From NCBI RefSeq assembly GCF_007827975.1, contig NZ_VITT01000032.1: 64,000 bases of DNA. One strand, given 5' to 3'. Positions 36,062-43,996 of the stretch are shown here, in pieces. Below the pieces are notes generated by a model, which saw only the letters and a program-made list of their open reading frames with translations, did no database searches and had not been told where the DNA came from. The stretch comes from Nitrospirillum viridazoti (lineage in GTDB: Bacteria > Pseudomonadota > Alphaproteobacteria > Azospirillales > Azospirillaceae). Position numbers and translations under genes: made by a program. Within the stretch, counting starts at the first letter, position 1. Every line of letters begins with the position of its first letter.

Positions 36062-37177
36062 ATGCCATCCGACCTGCCTTCCGTCCCCTTGGACCCGTGG
36101 GCGTCCGGGGCGCCCGTCGCCGCCGAAGACGTGTACCTGACCCCCGTTGGCCTGTTGTCCGGCCTGCATGCCCCCGATGGCCATCCGCTGGCGGGCTCGG
36201 CCCTGTCCTTCACCCAGGTGGAGGTGGCGGTGCGCCGCCCTGATGCGGTCGCCCGCAAGGTAATGGACCTGTACGACCTGGCGGCTTGGGCGATGGCGGC
36301 AGGCGTGGTGCCGGCGGTTGAGCAGCGCCTGGCCGCCCTGTCGGCGCCCCGCCCGGCCTTCGCCGGCCTGGATCTTTCCTGGCCCCTGGTCATGGGCATC
36401 GTCAACGTCACGCCCGACAGCTTTTCCGATGGCGGTGACTATGCCGCCGCCGATTCCGCCATCGCCCATGGCCGGGCGCTGATGGCGGCGGGCGCCGACA
36501 TCCTGGACATCGGCGGTGAGAGCACCCGGCCCGGCGCCGCCCCGGTGTCGCCAGCGGAGGAGGCCGCGCGCGTCGTGCCCGTCATCCGCGCGCTGGCGGC
36601 GGCGGGGGCGGTCATCTCCGTCGATACCCGCCACGCCCCGGTCATGGCCGCGGCCCTGGATGCCGGCGCCCGCATCATCAACGACATCAGCGCGCTGGAG
36701 GGTGATCCCCACAGCCTGGCCTTGGTGGCGGCACGCGGCTGCCCGGTGGTGCTCATGCACATGCAGGGCGACCCCCGCACCATGCAACTGGAGCCGCGCT
36801 ACGCCGACGCCGCCCTGGACGTCATGGACTATCTGCTGGCGCGGGTGGAGGCGTGCGTGGCCGCCGGCATCCCCCGTGCACGTATCGTCGTCGATCCGGG
36901 CATCGGCTTCGGCAAGACGGTGGCGCATAATCTGGACATTCTGCGCCACACGGCGCTCTATCATGGCACCGGCTGCGCCCTGCTGGTGGGCCTGTCGCGC
37001 AAGCGATTCCTGGCCGCCCTGTCGCAGGGGGAGGCGCCCAAGGACCGGTTGGCCGGATCGCTGGCCGGCGGCCTTGCCTGCCTGGACCGGGGCGCGCATA
37101 TCCTGCGGGTGCATGATGTGGCGGAGACGGTGCAGGCGCGGGCCCTGTGGCAGGCGCTGCACGGCCACAATGTTTAG
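36062..37177 (+). CDS. folP: Dihydropteroate synthase
   Basis: Condenses p-aminobenzoate with dihydropterin pyrophosphate in folate synthesis; the sulfonamide target. The TIM-barrel core starts near residue 110 with PLVMGIVNVTPDSFSDGG, then ILDIGGESTRPGA, IINDISALEG, VLMHMQGDPRTMQ and VVDPGIGFGKT, ending in LVGLSRKRFL. The ~100-residue N-terminal extension (371 aa total) is of the kind seen in other alphaproteobacterial FolP. Located 25 bases before glmM, the common folP-glmM pair. Confidence 0.95.
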   Translation: MPSDLPSVPLDPWASGAPVAAEDVYLTPVGLLSGLHAPDGHPLAGSALSFTQVEVAVRRPDAVARKVMDLYDLAAWAMAAGVVPAVEQRLAALSAPRPAFAGLDLSWPLVMGIVNVTPDSFSDGGDYAAADSAIAHGRALMAAGADILDIGGESTRPGAAPVSPAEEAARVVPVIRALAAAGAVISVDTRHAPVMAAALDAGARIINDISALEGDPHSLALVAARGCPVVLMHMQGDPRTMQLEPRYADAALDVMDYLLARVEACVAAGIPRARIVVDPGIGFGKTVAHNLDILRHTALYHGTGCALLVGLSRKRFLAALSQGEAPKDRLAGSLAGGLACLDRGAHILRVHDVAETVQARALWQALHGHNV

Positions 37178-37202
37178 ACTTTTGACGGCGGCGTGAAAGA
37201 CG

Positions 37203-38582
37203 ATGGCGCGTAAACTCTTTGGTACCGACGGCATCCGGGGCACGGCCAATAGCGAGCCCATGACGGCGGAGACGGCCCTGAAGGTGGCCATGGCCGCCGC
37301 CCTGCAGTTCCGCCGCGGCAACCACCGCCACCTGGTGGTCATCGGCAAGGACACCCGCCTGTCGGGCTACATGCTGGAACCGGCGCTGGTGGCCGGCTTC
37401 GTCTCCATGGGCATGGACGTGACCCTGGTGGGCCCCATGCCCACGCCGGCGGTGGCCATGCTGACGCGGTCGCTGCGCGCCGACATGGGCGTCATGATCT
37501 CCGCCTCGCACAATCCCTATTACGACAACGGCATCAAGCTGTTCGGGCCGGACGGCTACAAGCTGTCCGACGAGGTCGAGGCCGCCATTGAGGCGCGCAT
37601 GGTGGAGGGCTTCGCCGGTGATCTGGCCGGCGCCAAGGATCTGGGCCGTGCCCAGCGCCTGGACGACGCCATCGGCCGCTATATCGAGCAGGCCAAGGCC
37701 ACCTTCCCGCGCGGCCTGCGCCTGGATGGGCTGAAGATCGTGGTCGATTGCGCCAACGGCGCCGCCTACAAGGTGGCGCCCAAGGTGTTGTGGGAACTGG
37801 GGGCCGAGGTCATCCCGGTGGCGGTGGCGCCCGACGGCTTCAACATCAACAAGGAGTGCGGCGCCACGGCGCCCAAGGCCATGCGCGACGCCGTGGTGGC
37901 CCATGGCGCCCACCTGGGCATCGCCCTGGACGGCGACGCAGACCGTCTGATCCTGGCGGATGAGACCGGCACCCAGATCGATGGCGACCAGGTCATGGCC
38001 CTGATCGGCTGCGCCTGCGCCGATGCCGGCACCCTGCGCGGCGGCGGCGTCGTGGCCACCGTCATGTCCAACCTGGGCCTGGAACTGCACCTGAAGGGCC
38101 GGGGCCTGAGCCTGGCCCGCACGCCGGTGGGCGACCGCTATGTCGTGGAGCATATGCGCGAGCATGGTTACAACGTCGGTGGCGAACAGTCCGGCCACAT
38201 CGTCCTGTCCGACCATGGCACGACGGGCGATGGCCTGGTGGCAGCCCTGCAGGTGCTGGCGGTCATCCAGCAGTCGGGCAAGCCGGCGTCGGAGGTGCTG
38301 CGCGTCTTCCAGGCCCTGCCGCAGGTGCTGAAGAACGTGCGGTTCGAGCCGGCGGGCGGCACCACCCCCCTGGCCGCCACCAGCGTTCAGAACGCCATCC
38401 GCGCCGGTGAAGCCCGGCTGGGCGGCACCGGTCGCGTCCTGATCCGCAAGTCGGGCACCGAACCGCTTATCCGCGTCATGGCGGAGGGCGACGACCAGGG
38501 CCTGGTGACGGCGGTGGTGGACGACATCGTCGCCGCCATCAAGGAGGCCGCCCCGGCGCCAGCCTCCAAGGTCGCGGAATAA
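37203..38582 (+). CDS. glmM: Phosphoglucosamine mutase
   Basis: Interconverts glucosamine 6- and 1-phosphate for UDP-GlcNAc synthesis. The 459-aa product has the N-terminal KLFGTDGIRGTAN, the phosphoserine loop ISASHNPYYDNGIKLFG (S102), the metal loop ALDGDADRLI, the sugar loop GGEQSGHIVL and the phosphate-binding RKSGTEPLIRVM. Normal length. Followed after 4 bases by thiD. Confidence 0.97.
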   Translation: MARKLFGTDGIRGTANSEPMTAETALKVAMAAALQFRRGNHRHLVVIGKDTRLSGYMLEPALVAGFVSMGMDVTLVGPMPTPAVAMLTRSLRADMGVMISASHNPYYDNGIKLFGPDGYKLSDEVEAAIEARMVEGFAGDLAGAKDLGRAQRLDDAIGRYIEQAKATFPRGLRLDGLKIVVDCANGAAYKVAPKVLWELGAEVIPVAVAPDGFNINKECGATAPKAMRDAVVAHGAHLGIALDGDADRLILADETGTQIDGDQVMALIGCACADAGTLRGGGVVATVMSNLGLELHLKGRGLSLARTPVGDRYVVEHMREHGYNVGGEQSGHIVLSDHGTTGDGLVAALQVLAVIQQSGKPASEVLRVFQALPQVLKNVRFEPAGGTTPLAATSVQNAIRAGEARLGGTGRVLIRKSGTEPLIRVMAEGDDQGLVTAVVDDIVAAIKEAAPAPASKVAE

Positions 38583-38586
38583 GGCC

Positions 38587-39399
38587 GTGCGCGGCCGTGT
38601 CCTGATCGTCGCCGGGTCCGACAGTGGCGGCGGCGCCGGCATCCAGGCGGACATCAAGGCCGTGACGGCGCTGGGCGGCTACGCCATGACGGCGGTCACG
38701 GCCCTGACGGCGCAGGACACCCATGGCGTCCAGGCGGTGATGCCCGTTCCGCCGGAGTTCATCGCCCTGCAGATGCGGCTGTGCCTGGCCGATATCGGTG
38801 CCGACGCGGTCAAGACCGGCATGCTGGCCTCCGCCGAGGTCATCGAGACGGTGGCCGAGGTGCTGAGCGAGGTGGGCGTGCCCGCCCTGGTGGTCGACCC
38901 GGTCATGGCGGCCAAGGGCGGCCAGCGCCTGCTGGAGGATCGCGCCGTGTCGGTGGCGATCACGCGGCTGCTGCCCATCACCACGCTGCTAACCCCCAAC
39001 ACGGTGGAGGCGGCGGCCCTGACCGGCCTGCCCCTGGAAAGTTTCGAGGGTGACAGCCTGGACGGCATGCGCCGCGCCGCCGACCGCCTGCTGGACTTCG
39101 GCACCCACGCCGTGCTGGTCAAGGGCGGCCACCGCGCCGGCCCGGTGGTGACCGACCTGCTGGTCACCCGGGGTGGGGAACATAGCTACAGCGCCCCCCG
39201 CTTCGACAGTGTGCACACCCACGGGACCGGCTGCACCTTGGCGTCGGCCATCGCCTGCGGCTTGGCCCAGGGGCTGGCCGCGCCCCAGGCGGTGGAACGG
39301 GCGCACGCTTACGTGCAGGAGGCCATCCGCACCGCGCCCGGCTTCGGCGGCGGCCATGGCCCTTTGAACCACATGCACACGGTCAGGCCGTTTCCCTAA
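38587..39399 (+). CDS. thiD: Hydroxymethylpyrimidine/phosphomethylpyrimidine kinase
   Basis: Phosphorylates HMP and HMP-phosphate for thiamine synthesis; ribokinase fold. The 270-aa product has the start VLIVAGSDSGGGAGIQADIK, the pyrimidine region YAMTAVTALTAQDTHGV and the catalytic anion-hole motif HGTGCTLASAIACGLAQG. GTG start at 38587, 4 bases after the glmM stop. Provides the substrate line for ThiE encoded at 11.4 kb. Its stop overlaps the stop of the convergent mocR gene within CTAA. Confidence 0.95.
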   Translation: MRGRVLIVAGSDSGGGAGIQADIKAVTALGGYAMTAVTALTAQDTHGVQAVMPVPPEFIALQMRLCLADIGADAVKTGMLASAEVIETVAEVLSEVGVPALVVDPVMAAKGGQRLLEDRAVSVAITRLLPITTLLTPNTVEAAALTGLPLESFEGDSLDGMRRAADRLLDFGTHAVLVKGGHRAGPVVTDLLVTRGGEHSYSAPRFDSVHTHGTGCTLASAIACGLAQGLAAPQAVERAHAYVQEAIRTAPGFGGGHGPLNHMHTVRPFP

Positions 39400-40787
39400 A
39401 CAAAACTCTCCCCCATGGCGGCGGGCTCTGAGAGCAGATCGGCCAGGATGCGCAGGCCGTGTTCCAGCACCTCCACCCGCTCCACCCCGCCGATGCAGAC
39501 GCGCACGGCGTGGGGCGTGTCGCCGCGGGCTACGGCGAAGGCGTCGGCCGGCGTGACGCGCACGCCCCGGCTCAGCAGCGCGCGGGCGAAATCCTCGCGC
39601 CGCCAGGGCTCGGGCAAGGTCAGCCACAGGTGCGGGCAGGCGGGGTCGGAGGCGGCGCCAGGCAACAGGCGGCGGGCCTGGGCCTGACGGTCCGCCACCA
39701 GAGCGCGACGCTGATTGGCGCTTTCCATGGCCGCGCCGGACAGGATGAACTCTGCCGACAGCTCCGCCCCCAGCGGGTTGACGCCCAGCAGGGTGGCGCG
39801 CAGCAGGGTGCGCACCCGGTCCATCAGGGGCGGCGGGCACAGCAGGAAGCCGGTACGCAACCCGGGCATCAGGTTCTTGGACAGGCTGGTCAGGAACAGC
39901 ACCCGCTCCGGATCCAGCGCCGCCAAGGGCGGCGGGCCGGGGTCGTCGGCCAGGAAGCCGTAGACGTCGTCCTCCACCACCCGGATGCCGGCCTGCCGGC
40001 AGACGGCCATCACCGCCTGGCGGCGATCGGGCCCTTGCGTCACCGTGGTGGGGTTGTGCAGGCGCGGCATGCAATAGAGCGCGTGGGCACCGTGGGTGCG
40101 GGCCGCCTGCTCCAGCGCGTCGGGCAGCAGGCCCCCGCCATCCATGGCCACCGGCACCAGCCGCAGGTCCAGCAGCCCGGCCAGGGGCTTCACCGCCGGA
40201 TAGGACAACTGCTCCACCAGTAGGCTGTCGCCGGGCCGGGTGATGGCGGCCAGGGCCAGGTGCATGGCGTTCTGCCCCCCGGCCGTGGGCAGCACCAGGG
40301 CCGGGTCCACCGTCAGGCCCGTGGTCTGGGCAATCCATGCCGCTCCCGCCTGGCGGTGGCGGGCGCTGCCGTTCACGGGGGGATAGTGCAGGAGGCCCGA
40401 CAGGTCGTTACGCGACGCCAGGCCCAGCAGCGCCTGGCGCAGCCGTTCCTCGTTGGGGTGCTGCGCCAGGGCGTTGACCGACAGGTCGATGATGCCGGTG
40501 TTGTCCACCGGTGCCTCCGCCGGCCGGGGATCGCGTACGAAGGTGCCGCGTCCGACCTCCCCTCCGATCAGGCCGCTGCGCTCGGCTTCCGCGTAGGCGC
40601 GGGTGACCGTGCCCACGGTGACGCCCAGGCGCCAGGCCAGATCCCGATGGGTGGGCAGCTTGGCGCCGATGGGCAGGGCGCCGCTGCCGATGTCGTCCTG
40701 CAGGGCGGCGGCGATGGCGCGATAGCGCGGGCCCGGGCGGTGGGAGATGTCGGGCAGCCAATGCGGCTGCTTCTCGGTCATTGTCAT
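39396..40787 (-). CDS. MocR-type GntR/aminotransferase regulator
   Basis: PLP-dependent transcription factor, ~463 aa. A GntR winged helix (PRYRAIAAALQDDIGSGALP, LGVTVGTVTRAYAEAERSGL) is joined to a fold-type I aminotransferase domain. The PLP lysine sits in LFLTSLSKNLMPGLRTGF, with LPTAGGQNAMHLAL and VVEDDVYGFLAD also typical. The ATG at 40787 leaves the usual ~20 residues before the helix; an ATG at 40859 would run through the presumed operator. It is divergent from the phzF-like gene, which is the likely target. Effector unknown. Confidence 0.88.
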   Translation of the reverse strand: MTMTEKQPHWLPDISHRPGPRYRAIAAALQDDIGSGALPIGAKLPTHRDLAWRLGVTVGTVTRAYAEAERSGLIGGEVGRGTFVRDPRPAEAPVDNTGIIDLSVNALAQHPNEERLRQALLGLASRNDLSGLLHYPPVNGSARHRQAGAAWIAQTTGLTVDPALVLPTAGGQNAMHLALAAITRPGDSLLVEQLSYPAVKPLAGLLDLRLVPVAMDGGGLLPDALEQAARTHGAHALYCMPRLHNPTTVTQGPDRRQAVMAVCRQAGIRVVEDDVYGFLADDPGPPPLAALDPERVLFLTSLSKNLMPGLRTGFLLCPPPLMDRVRTLLRATLLGVNPLGAELSAEFILSGAAMESANQRRALVADRQAQARRLLPGAASDPACPHLWLTLPEPWRREDFARALLSRGVRVTPADAFAVARGDTPHAVRVCIGGVERVEVLEHGLRILADLLSEPAAMGESFV

Positions 40788-40876
40788 GGCGACAATATCG
40801 GCATTGATGGAGAGATGTCTCTGTTCTATTCCGGAATTGTCCCCATTGTCATCCGCCATAATGCGCCGACACTGTC
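40779..40876. promoter_or_regulatory. Divergent regulatory region with CATTGTCAT repeats
   Basis: CATTGTCAT occurs at 40779-40787 (overlapping the mocR start) and 40844-40852. ATTGTC also occurs at 40836-40841 (9 bases from the next), GACAAT at 40791-40796 makes an inverted repeat with 40780-40785, and ACTGTC lies at 40871. Repeated half-sites between a MocR gene and its divergent neighbour are typical operators. Confidence 0.6.
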
Positions 40877-40906
40877 ATTGCCGCCCTACCGGAGGAGGTT
40901 TTCCCC

Positions 40907-41713
40907 ATGCGCCTGCCCATCTATCAGATCGACGCCTTCACCAGTGCCGTGTTCGGCGGCAACCCCGCCGCCGTGGTGCCGCTGGACGCCTGGCTGCCGG
41001 ACGCGACGCTGCAGGCCATCGCTATGGAGAACAACCTGTCGGAGACGGCCTTCTTCGTGCCGCCGGGGCCGCAGGATGACGGCGCCTGGGGCTTGCGCTG
41101 GTTCACCCCGGCGGTGGAGGTGGATTTGTGCGGCCACGCCACCCTGGCCACCGCCCACCTGATGATGAACATCCTGCACCCGGGTACGGAGCGCGTGGTG
41201 TTCCGCACCCAGAAGGCCGGCTTGCTGGCCGTGGCGCGGGAGGAGGGAAGGCTGACCCTGGACTTTCCCGCCCGCCCGCCTCAGACCCCGGACAGGGTGC
41301 ATGAGGGCCTGGTCGCGGCCCTGGGCGGGCCGGCGCCCGCCGCCATCCTGGCCGCGCGGGATTACCTGGTGGTCTACGACGATGCCGCCGCCGTGCGCGC
41401 CTTGACCCCCGACATGGCCGGCCTGCTGGGCATCGACCGTTTCGCCGTCATCGTCACCGCGCCGGGGGATGAGCCGGGCGTGGATTTCGTCTCCCGCTTC
41501 TTCGCGCCGGCCAAGGGCGTGCCGGAAGACCCGGTGACGGGGTCGGCCCATTGCACCCTCATCCCCTATTGGGCGCATCGCCTGGACACCGATCGGCTGT
41601 CCGCCCGCCAGGTGTCGCGGCGGGGCGGGGCCCTCGTCTGCCGGCTGGATGGCGATCGTGTGCGTATCGGCGGCGACGCGGTCCTGTTCCTGGAGGGGCA
41701 TATCCATATCTGA
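40907..41713 (+). CDS. PhzF family isomerase/epimerase
   Basis: A 268-aa member of the diaminopimelate-epimerase-like PhzF fold. The catalytic glutamate is E46 in NNLSETAFFV; other motifs are the start IYQIDAFTSAVFGGNPAAVV, VDLCGHATLATAHL and PEDPVTGSAHCTLIPYW. Substrates in this family are diverse and mostly unknown, so no pathway is assigned. AGGAGG lies before the ATG. Divergent from and probably controlled by the MocR-type regulator. Confidence 0.9.
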   Translation: MRLPIYQIDAFTSAVFGGNPAAVVPLDAWLPDATLQAIAMENNLSETAFFVPPGPQDDGAWGLRWFTPAVEVDLCGHATLATAHLMMNILHPGTERVVFRTQKAGLLAVAREEGRLTLDFPARPPQTPDRVHEGLVAALGGPAPAAILAARDYLVVYDDAAAVRALTPDMAGLLGIDRFAVIVTAPGDEPGVDFVSRFFAPAKGVPEDPVTGSAHCTLIPYWAHRLDTDRLSARQVSRRGGALVCRLDGDRVRIGGDAVLFLEGHIHI

Positions 41714-42090
41714 CCCTGCGCCCGCCGGCTCCGGGCCCCGGCCCGCCGCTTCCCCTGGGAGGGAGAGCGGTCTATGCCGTTCAGCCGATTGATCCAGCCC
41801 CCACCTTTTGGGGAGGATGCCCGAATGCTTCGGAGTCGGAAGGGGTATGGCATCGGTTGGTCTGCCCCCAACTGATGGTTTGGCCCTTCCGCTCCGGGTG
41901 ACCCCGACCACAGGGTGCAAAATCCCTCCGTTTTCGCCGGCATGCCGGTTACGGAAGGGGTGGTTGCGGACATAGCCGTTTACCCGGCCCTGTGGATGCG
42001 GGATGATGCGCGACGCATTCATAAAACCGGGCGTTCAAGCTGTATTAACACTACGGCCGCGCCCAGCTATTCGTTGGAGCCAGGGTCCCG
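41714..42090. other. Intergenic region, no gene seen
   Basis: 377 bases. The perfect palindrome CCGGCATGCCGG (41937-41948) is flanked by near-complementary arms CCCTCCG and CGGAAGGG, giving a larger imperfect hairpin. No coding region, promoter or RNA family is recognised. Confidence 0.4.
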
Positions 42091-43827
42091 GTGGAAAGGC
42101 AACAGCAACTGGTCGGAACGGTGAAAACCGCGTTCGAGCTGCACAGCCTGCACAATGACCAGTGGCTTCTGGTCAAGGAAGGGCCTGACCTGCGGCAGAT
42201 TGAGCCCGCGGCCGCCCTGCTGATCGACCGCAAGGAGGTCGATGGCGTGCGTATCGTGCGCCGCCGCGATTACCTGGACCACGACTTCAAGAGCCACATC
42301 ACCGTGCGCAAGCGCTTGCGCCCCGGTGTGGCGGAAACCGACCCGCTGCAGATCGCCAACCCCGGTCGCGACGCCTCCTGGTGCGACAAGCCGGAGGATT
42401 TCACCGGCGACGTCCAGCGGCAAGTCATCCGCGGCCTGTTCGCCCGCTATCTGGACGATGTGCGCGTGACCCCGCTGGAAGTGCTGTATTACGAGGTGGC
42501 GGCCCGCGCGCTGGACAACGCTGGCACGCTGGTCCAGGGCGCGCTGCAACGCCTGGCCAGCCAGCAGGTGCGCGGCAGCCAGCAGAGCGCCGTGTCGCGC
42601 ATGAAGGAACTGATGGCCATGGTGGACGACGGCCTCAGCCGTCTGTTGGCCAAGGCCAAGGGCAACCCCGTGCCGCCGCTGGCGCCGGGCGGCCTGAAGG
42701 CGTTGTCGGACAAGCTGGCCGCCGGCGGGGCGGACCCCATCCCCGGCCTCTATCGCGCCACCGCCGCCTACCTCGCCGGCTGCAAGAGCTGGATGGAAAA
42801 GCTGGACCGGCTGTTCCGCCTGTTCAGCCCCGAGCTGACGGTGCGCGAGATGCGCATCATCGACAGCATCGCCGCTGAGATCATGGGCTCCTCCCTGGCC
42901 TTGCGCGAGTTGGTGGGGAAGGAGGCCGACCGCATCGAGCTGGTGCTGAACGCCATCAACCTCTATGTCGGCAAGCTGGGCAAGGTGGAGATGGACGCCG
43001 CCGGCAGCCACCTGCCGGGCGTCATCACCCTGTCGGAACTGCTGGCGCAGGGTGTGCTGCCGCGCACCCTGGCGGAGCTGCGCCTGGGCCTGCTGCGCCA
43101 CCTGCACGCCCGCTTGCCGTTCCATGGCGAGCGTAACATTCAGGACGAGTTGCGCGCCCTGGTGCGCATCCAGGACCACCTCAAGGTCACGGCGCCCACC
43201 CTGGTGAATGACGAGGAAATCCAGGAAGCCATCGCGCTGCGCGCCGACAAGCTGATCCAGCCGGAAGCCATGTCGGACGTCATGGCCCTGGCCCGCGGCA
43301 CCTATTCCAAGATCAACCTGATCCTGAGCCTGGTGAACATGGCGCCGGGCCGCCAGGCCAAGGCCAAGCTGGCGCCCTACCTGCGCTCCCTCATCGTGCC
43401 GGACGACATCGTCTGGGACATGGGCTGCCAGAATCGGCGTATGGACATCATCCAGCCGCTGAGCGAGCTGTCCGACCGCATCCAGAACGCCGGCCTGCCG
43501 GAAACCTCCAAGCGGGAGATGCTGGACATTCTGGACAGCGCCCTGTTCGAGACGGTGCGGACGGAGATCGTCGGCAACCAAGCCATGGGCTTCGCCGACC
43601 GCATGCTGGCCCTGATTAACACCTGCGGCGGCCTGCCGGAGGGCAGGGCCCGCACCTTCGCCAGCGAGACGCTGACCACCGCCCTGCGCCGTCCGGAGTT
43701 CATCCTGAACTATCTGGAGCGATTCGAGAGCGCCACGGAGCGGCGGGACAACTACTTCAAGCTGTGTGAGAATCTGGCCGCCAGCCGCCTGGTTCCGCCG
43801 GCCCTCATCCCCCACGCGGCGGCCTGA
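42091..43827 (+). CDS. Large helical protein of unknown function, 578 aa
   Basis: Not recognised. The protein has no TM segment or signal peptide and is almost wholly helical beyond residue ~110. The N-terminal ~100 residues are beta-rich (FELHSLHNDQWLLVKEGP, AAALLIDRKEVDGVRIVRRR). Conserved-looking stretches include RGLFARYLDDVRVTPLEVLY, LTVREMRIIDSIAAEIMG and TRE-free charged helices to the end. Codon use matches core genes, arguing for long residence and expression. GTG start at 42091; no in-frame ATG upstream before a stop. It is followed by the serC-serA leader but separated from it, so no operon is claimed. Could be a scaffold or regulatory protein; nothing catalytic seen. Confidence 0.75.
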   Translation: MERQQQLVGTVKTAFELHSLHNDQWLLVKEGPDLRQIEPAAALLIDRKEVDGVRIVRRRDYLDHDFKSHITVRKRLRPGVAETDPLQIANPGRDASWCDKPEDFTGDVQRQVIRGLFARYLDDVRVTPLEVLYYEVAARALDNAGTLVQGALQRLASQQVRGSQQSAVSRMKELMAMVDDGLSRLLAKAKGNPVPPLAPGGLKALSDKLAAGGADPIPGLYRATAAYLAGCKSWMEKLDRLFRLFSPELTVREMRIIDSIAAEIMGSSLALRELVGKEADRIELVLNAINLYVGKLGKVEMDAAGSHLPGVITLSELLAQGVLPRTLAELRLGLLRHLHARLPFHGERNIQDELRALVRIQDHLKVTAPTLVNDEEIQEAIALRADKLIQPEAMSDVMALARGTYSKINLILSLVNMAPGRQAKAKLAPYLRSLIVPDDIVWDMGCQNRRMDIIQPLSELSDRIQNAGLPETSKREMLDILDSALFETVRTEIVGNQAMGFADRMLALINTCGGLPEGRARTFASETLTTALRRPEFILNYLERFESATERRDNYFKLCENLAASRLVPPALIPHAAA

Positions 43828-43873
43828 TCCCGCCACCCTGTCCATATCCGAAAGGATGTTTCGGCGCGCGTTC

Positions 43874-43905
43874 CGGCATGGCAGCAATGTGTCGCTGCCA
43901 TGCCG
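43874..43905 (+). terminator. Perfect 12-bp hairpin upstream of serC leader
   Basis: CGGCATGGCAGC (43874-43885) pairs perfectly with GCTGCCATGCCG (43894-43905) across an 8-base loop. No T-tract follows, so it may be a Rho-region stabiliser of the upstream mRNA, an operator, or part of the serC leader. Confidence 0.45.
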
Positions 43906-43953
43906 TCATGATTGACGTTCTTGCGCGGCGACCATACTGTCCGCGGCGGGACA

Positions 43954-43992
43954 CGCCTCCCCAACGAGGCGCAACTATTCTGCAAGGAATAG
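43954..43992 (+). promoter_or_regulatory. serC leader RNA, two hairpins, second hides the SD
   Basis: Hairpin 1: CGCCTC (43954-43959) with GAGGCG (43966-43971). Hairpin 2: CTATTC (43975-43980) with GAATAG (43987-43992), its loop and 3' arm containing AAGGA (43984-43988), the serC ribosome site 8 bases before the ATG. Two short hairpins with a buried SD just ahead of serC match the described serC RNA motif of alphaproteobacteria. Confidence 0.7.
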
Positions 43993-43996
43993 CATC

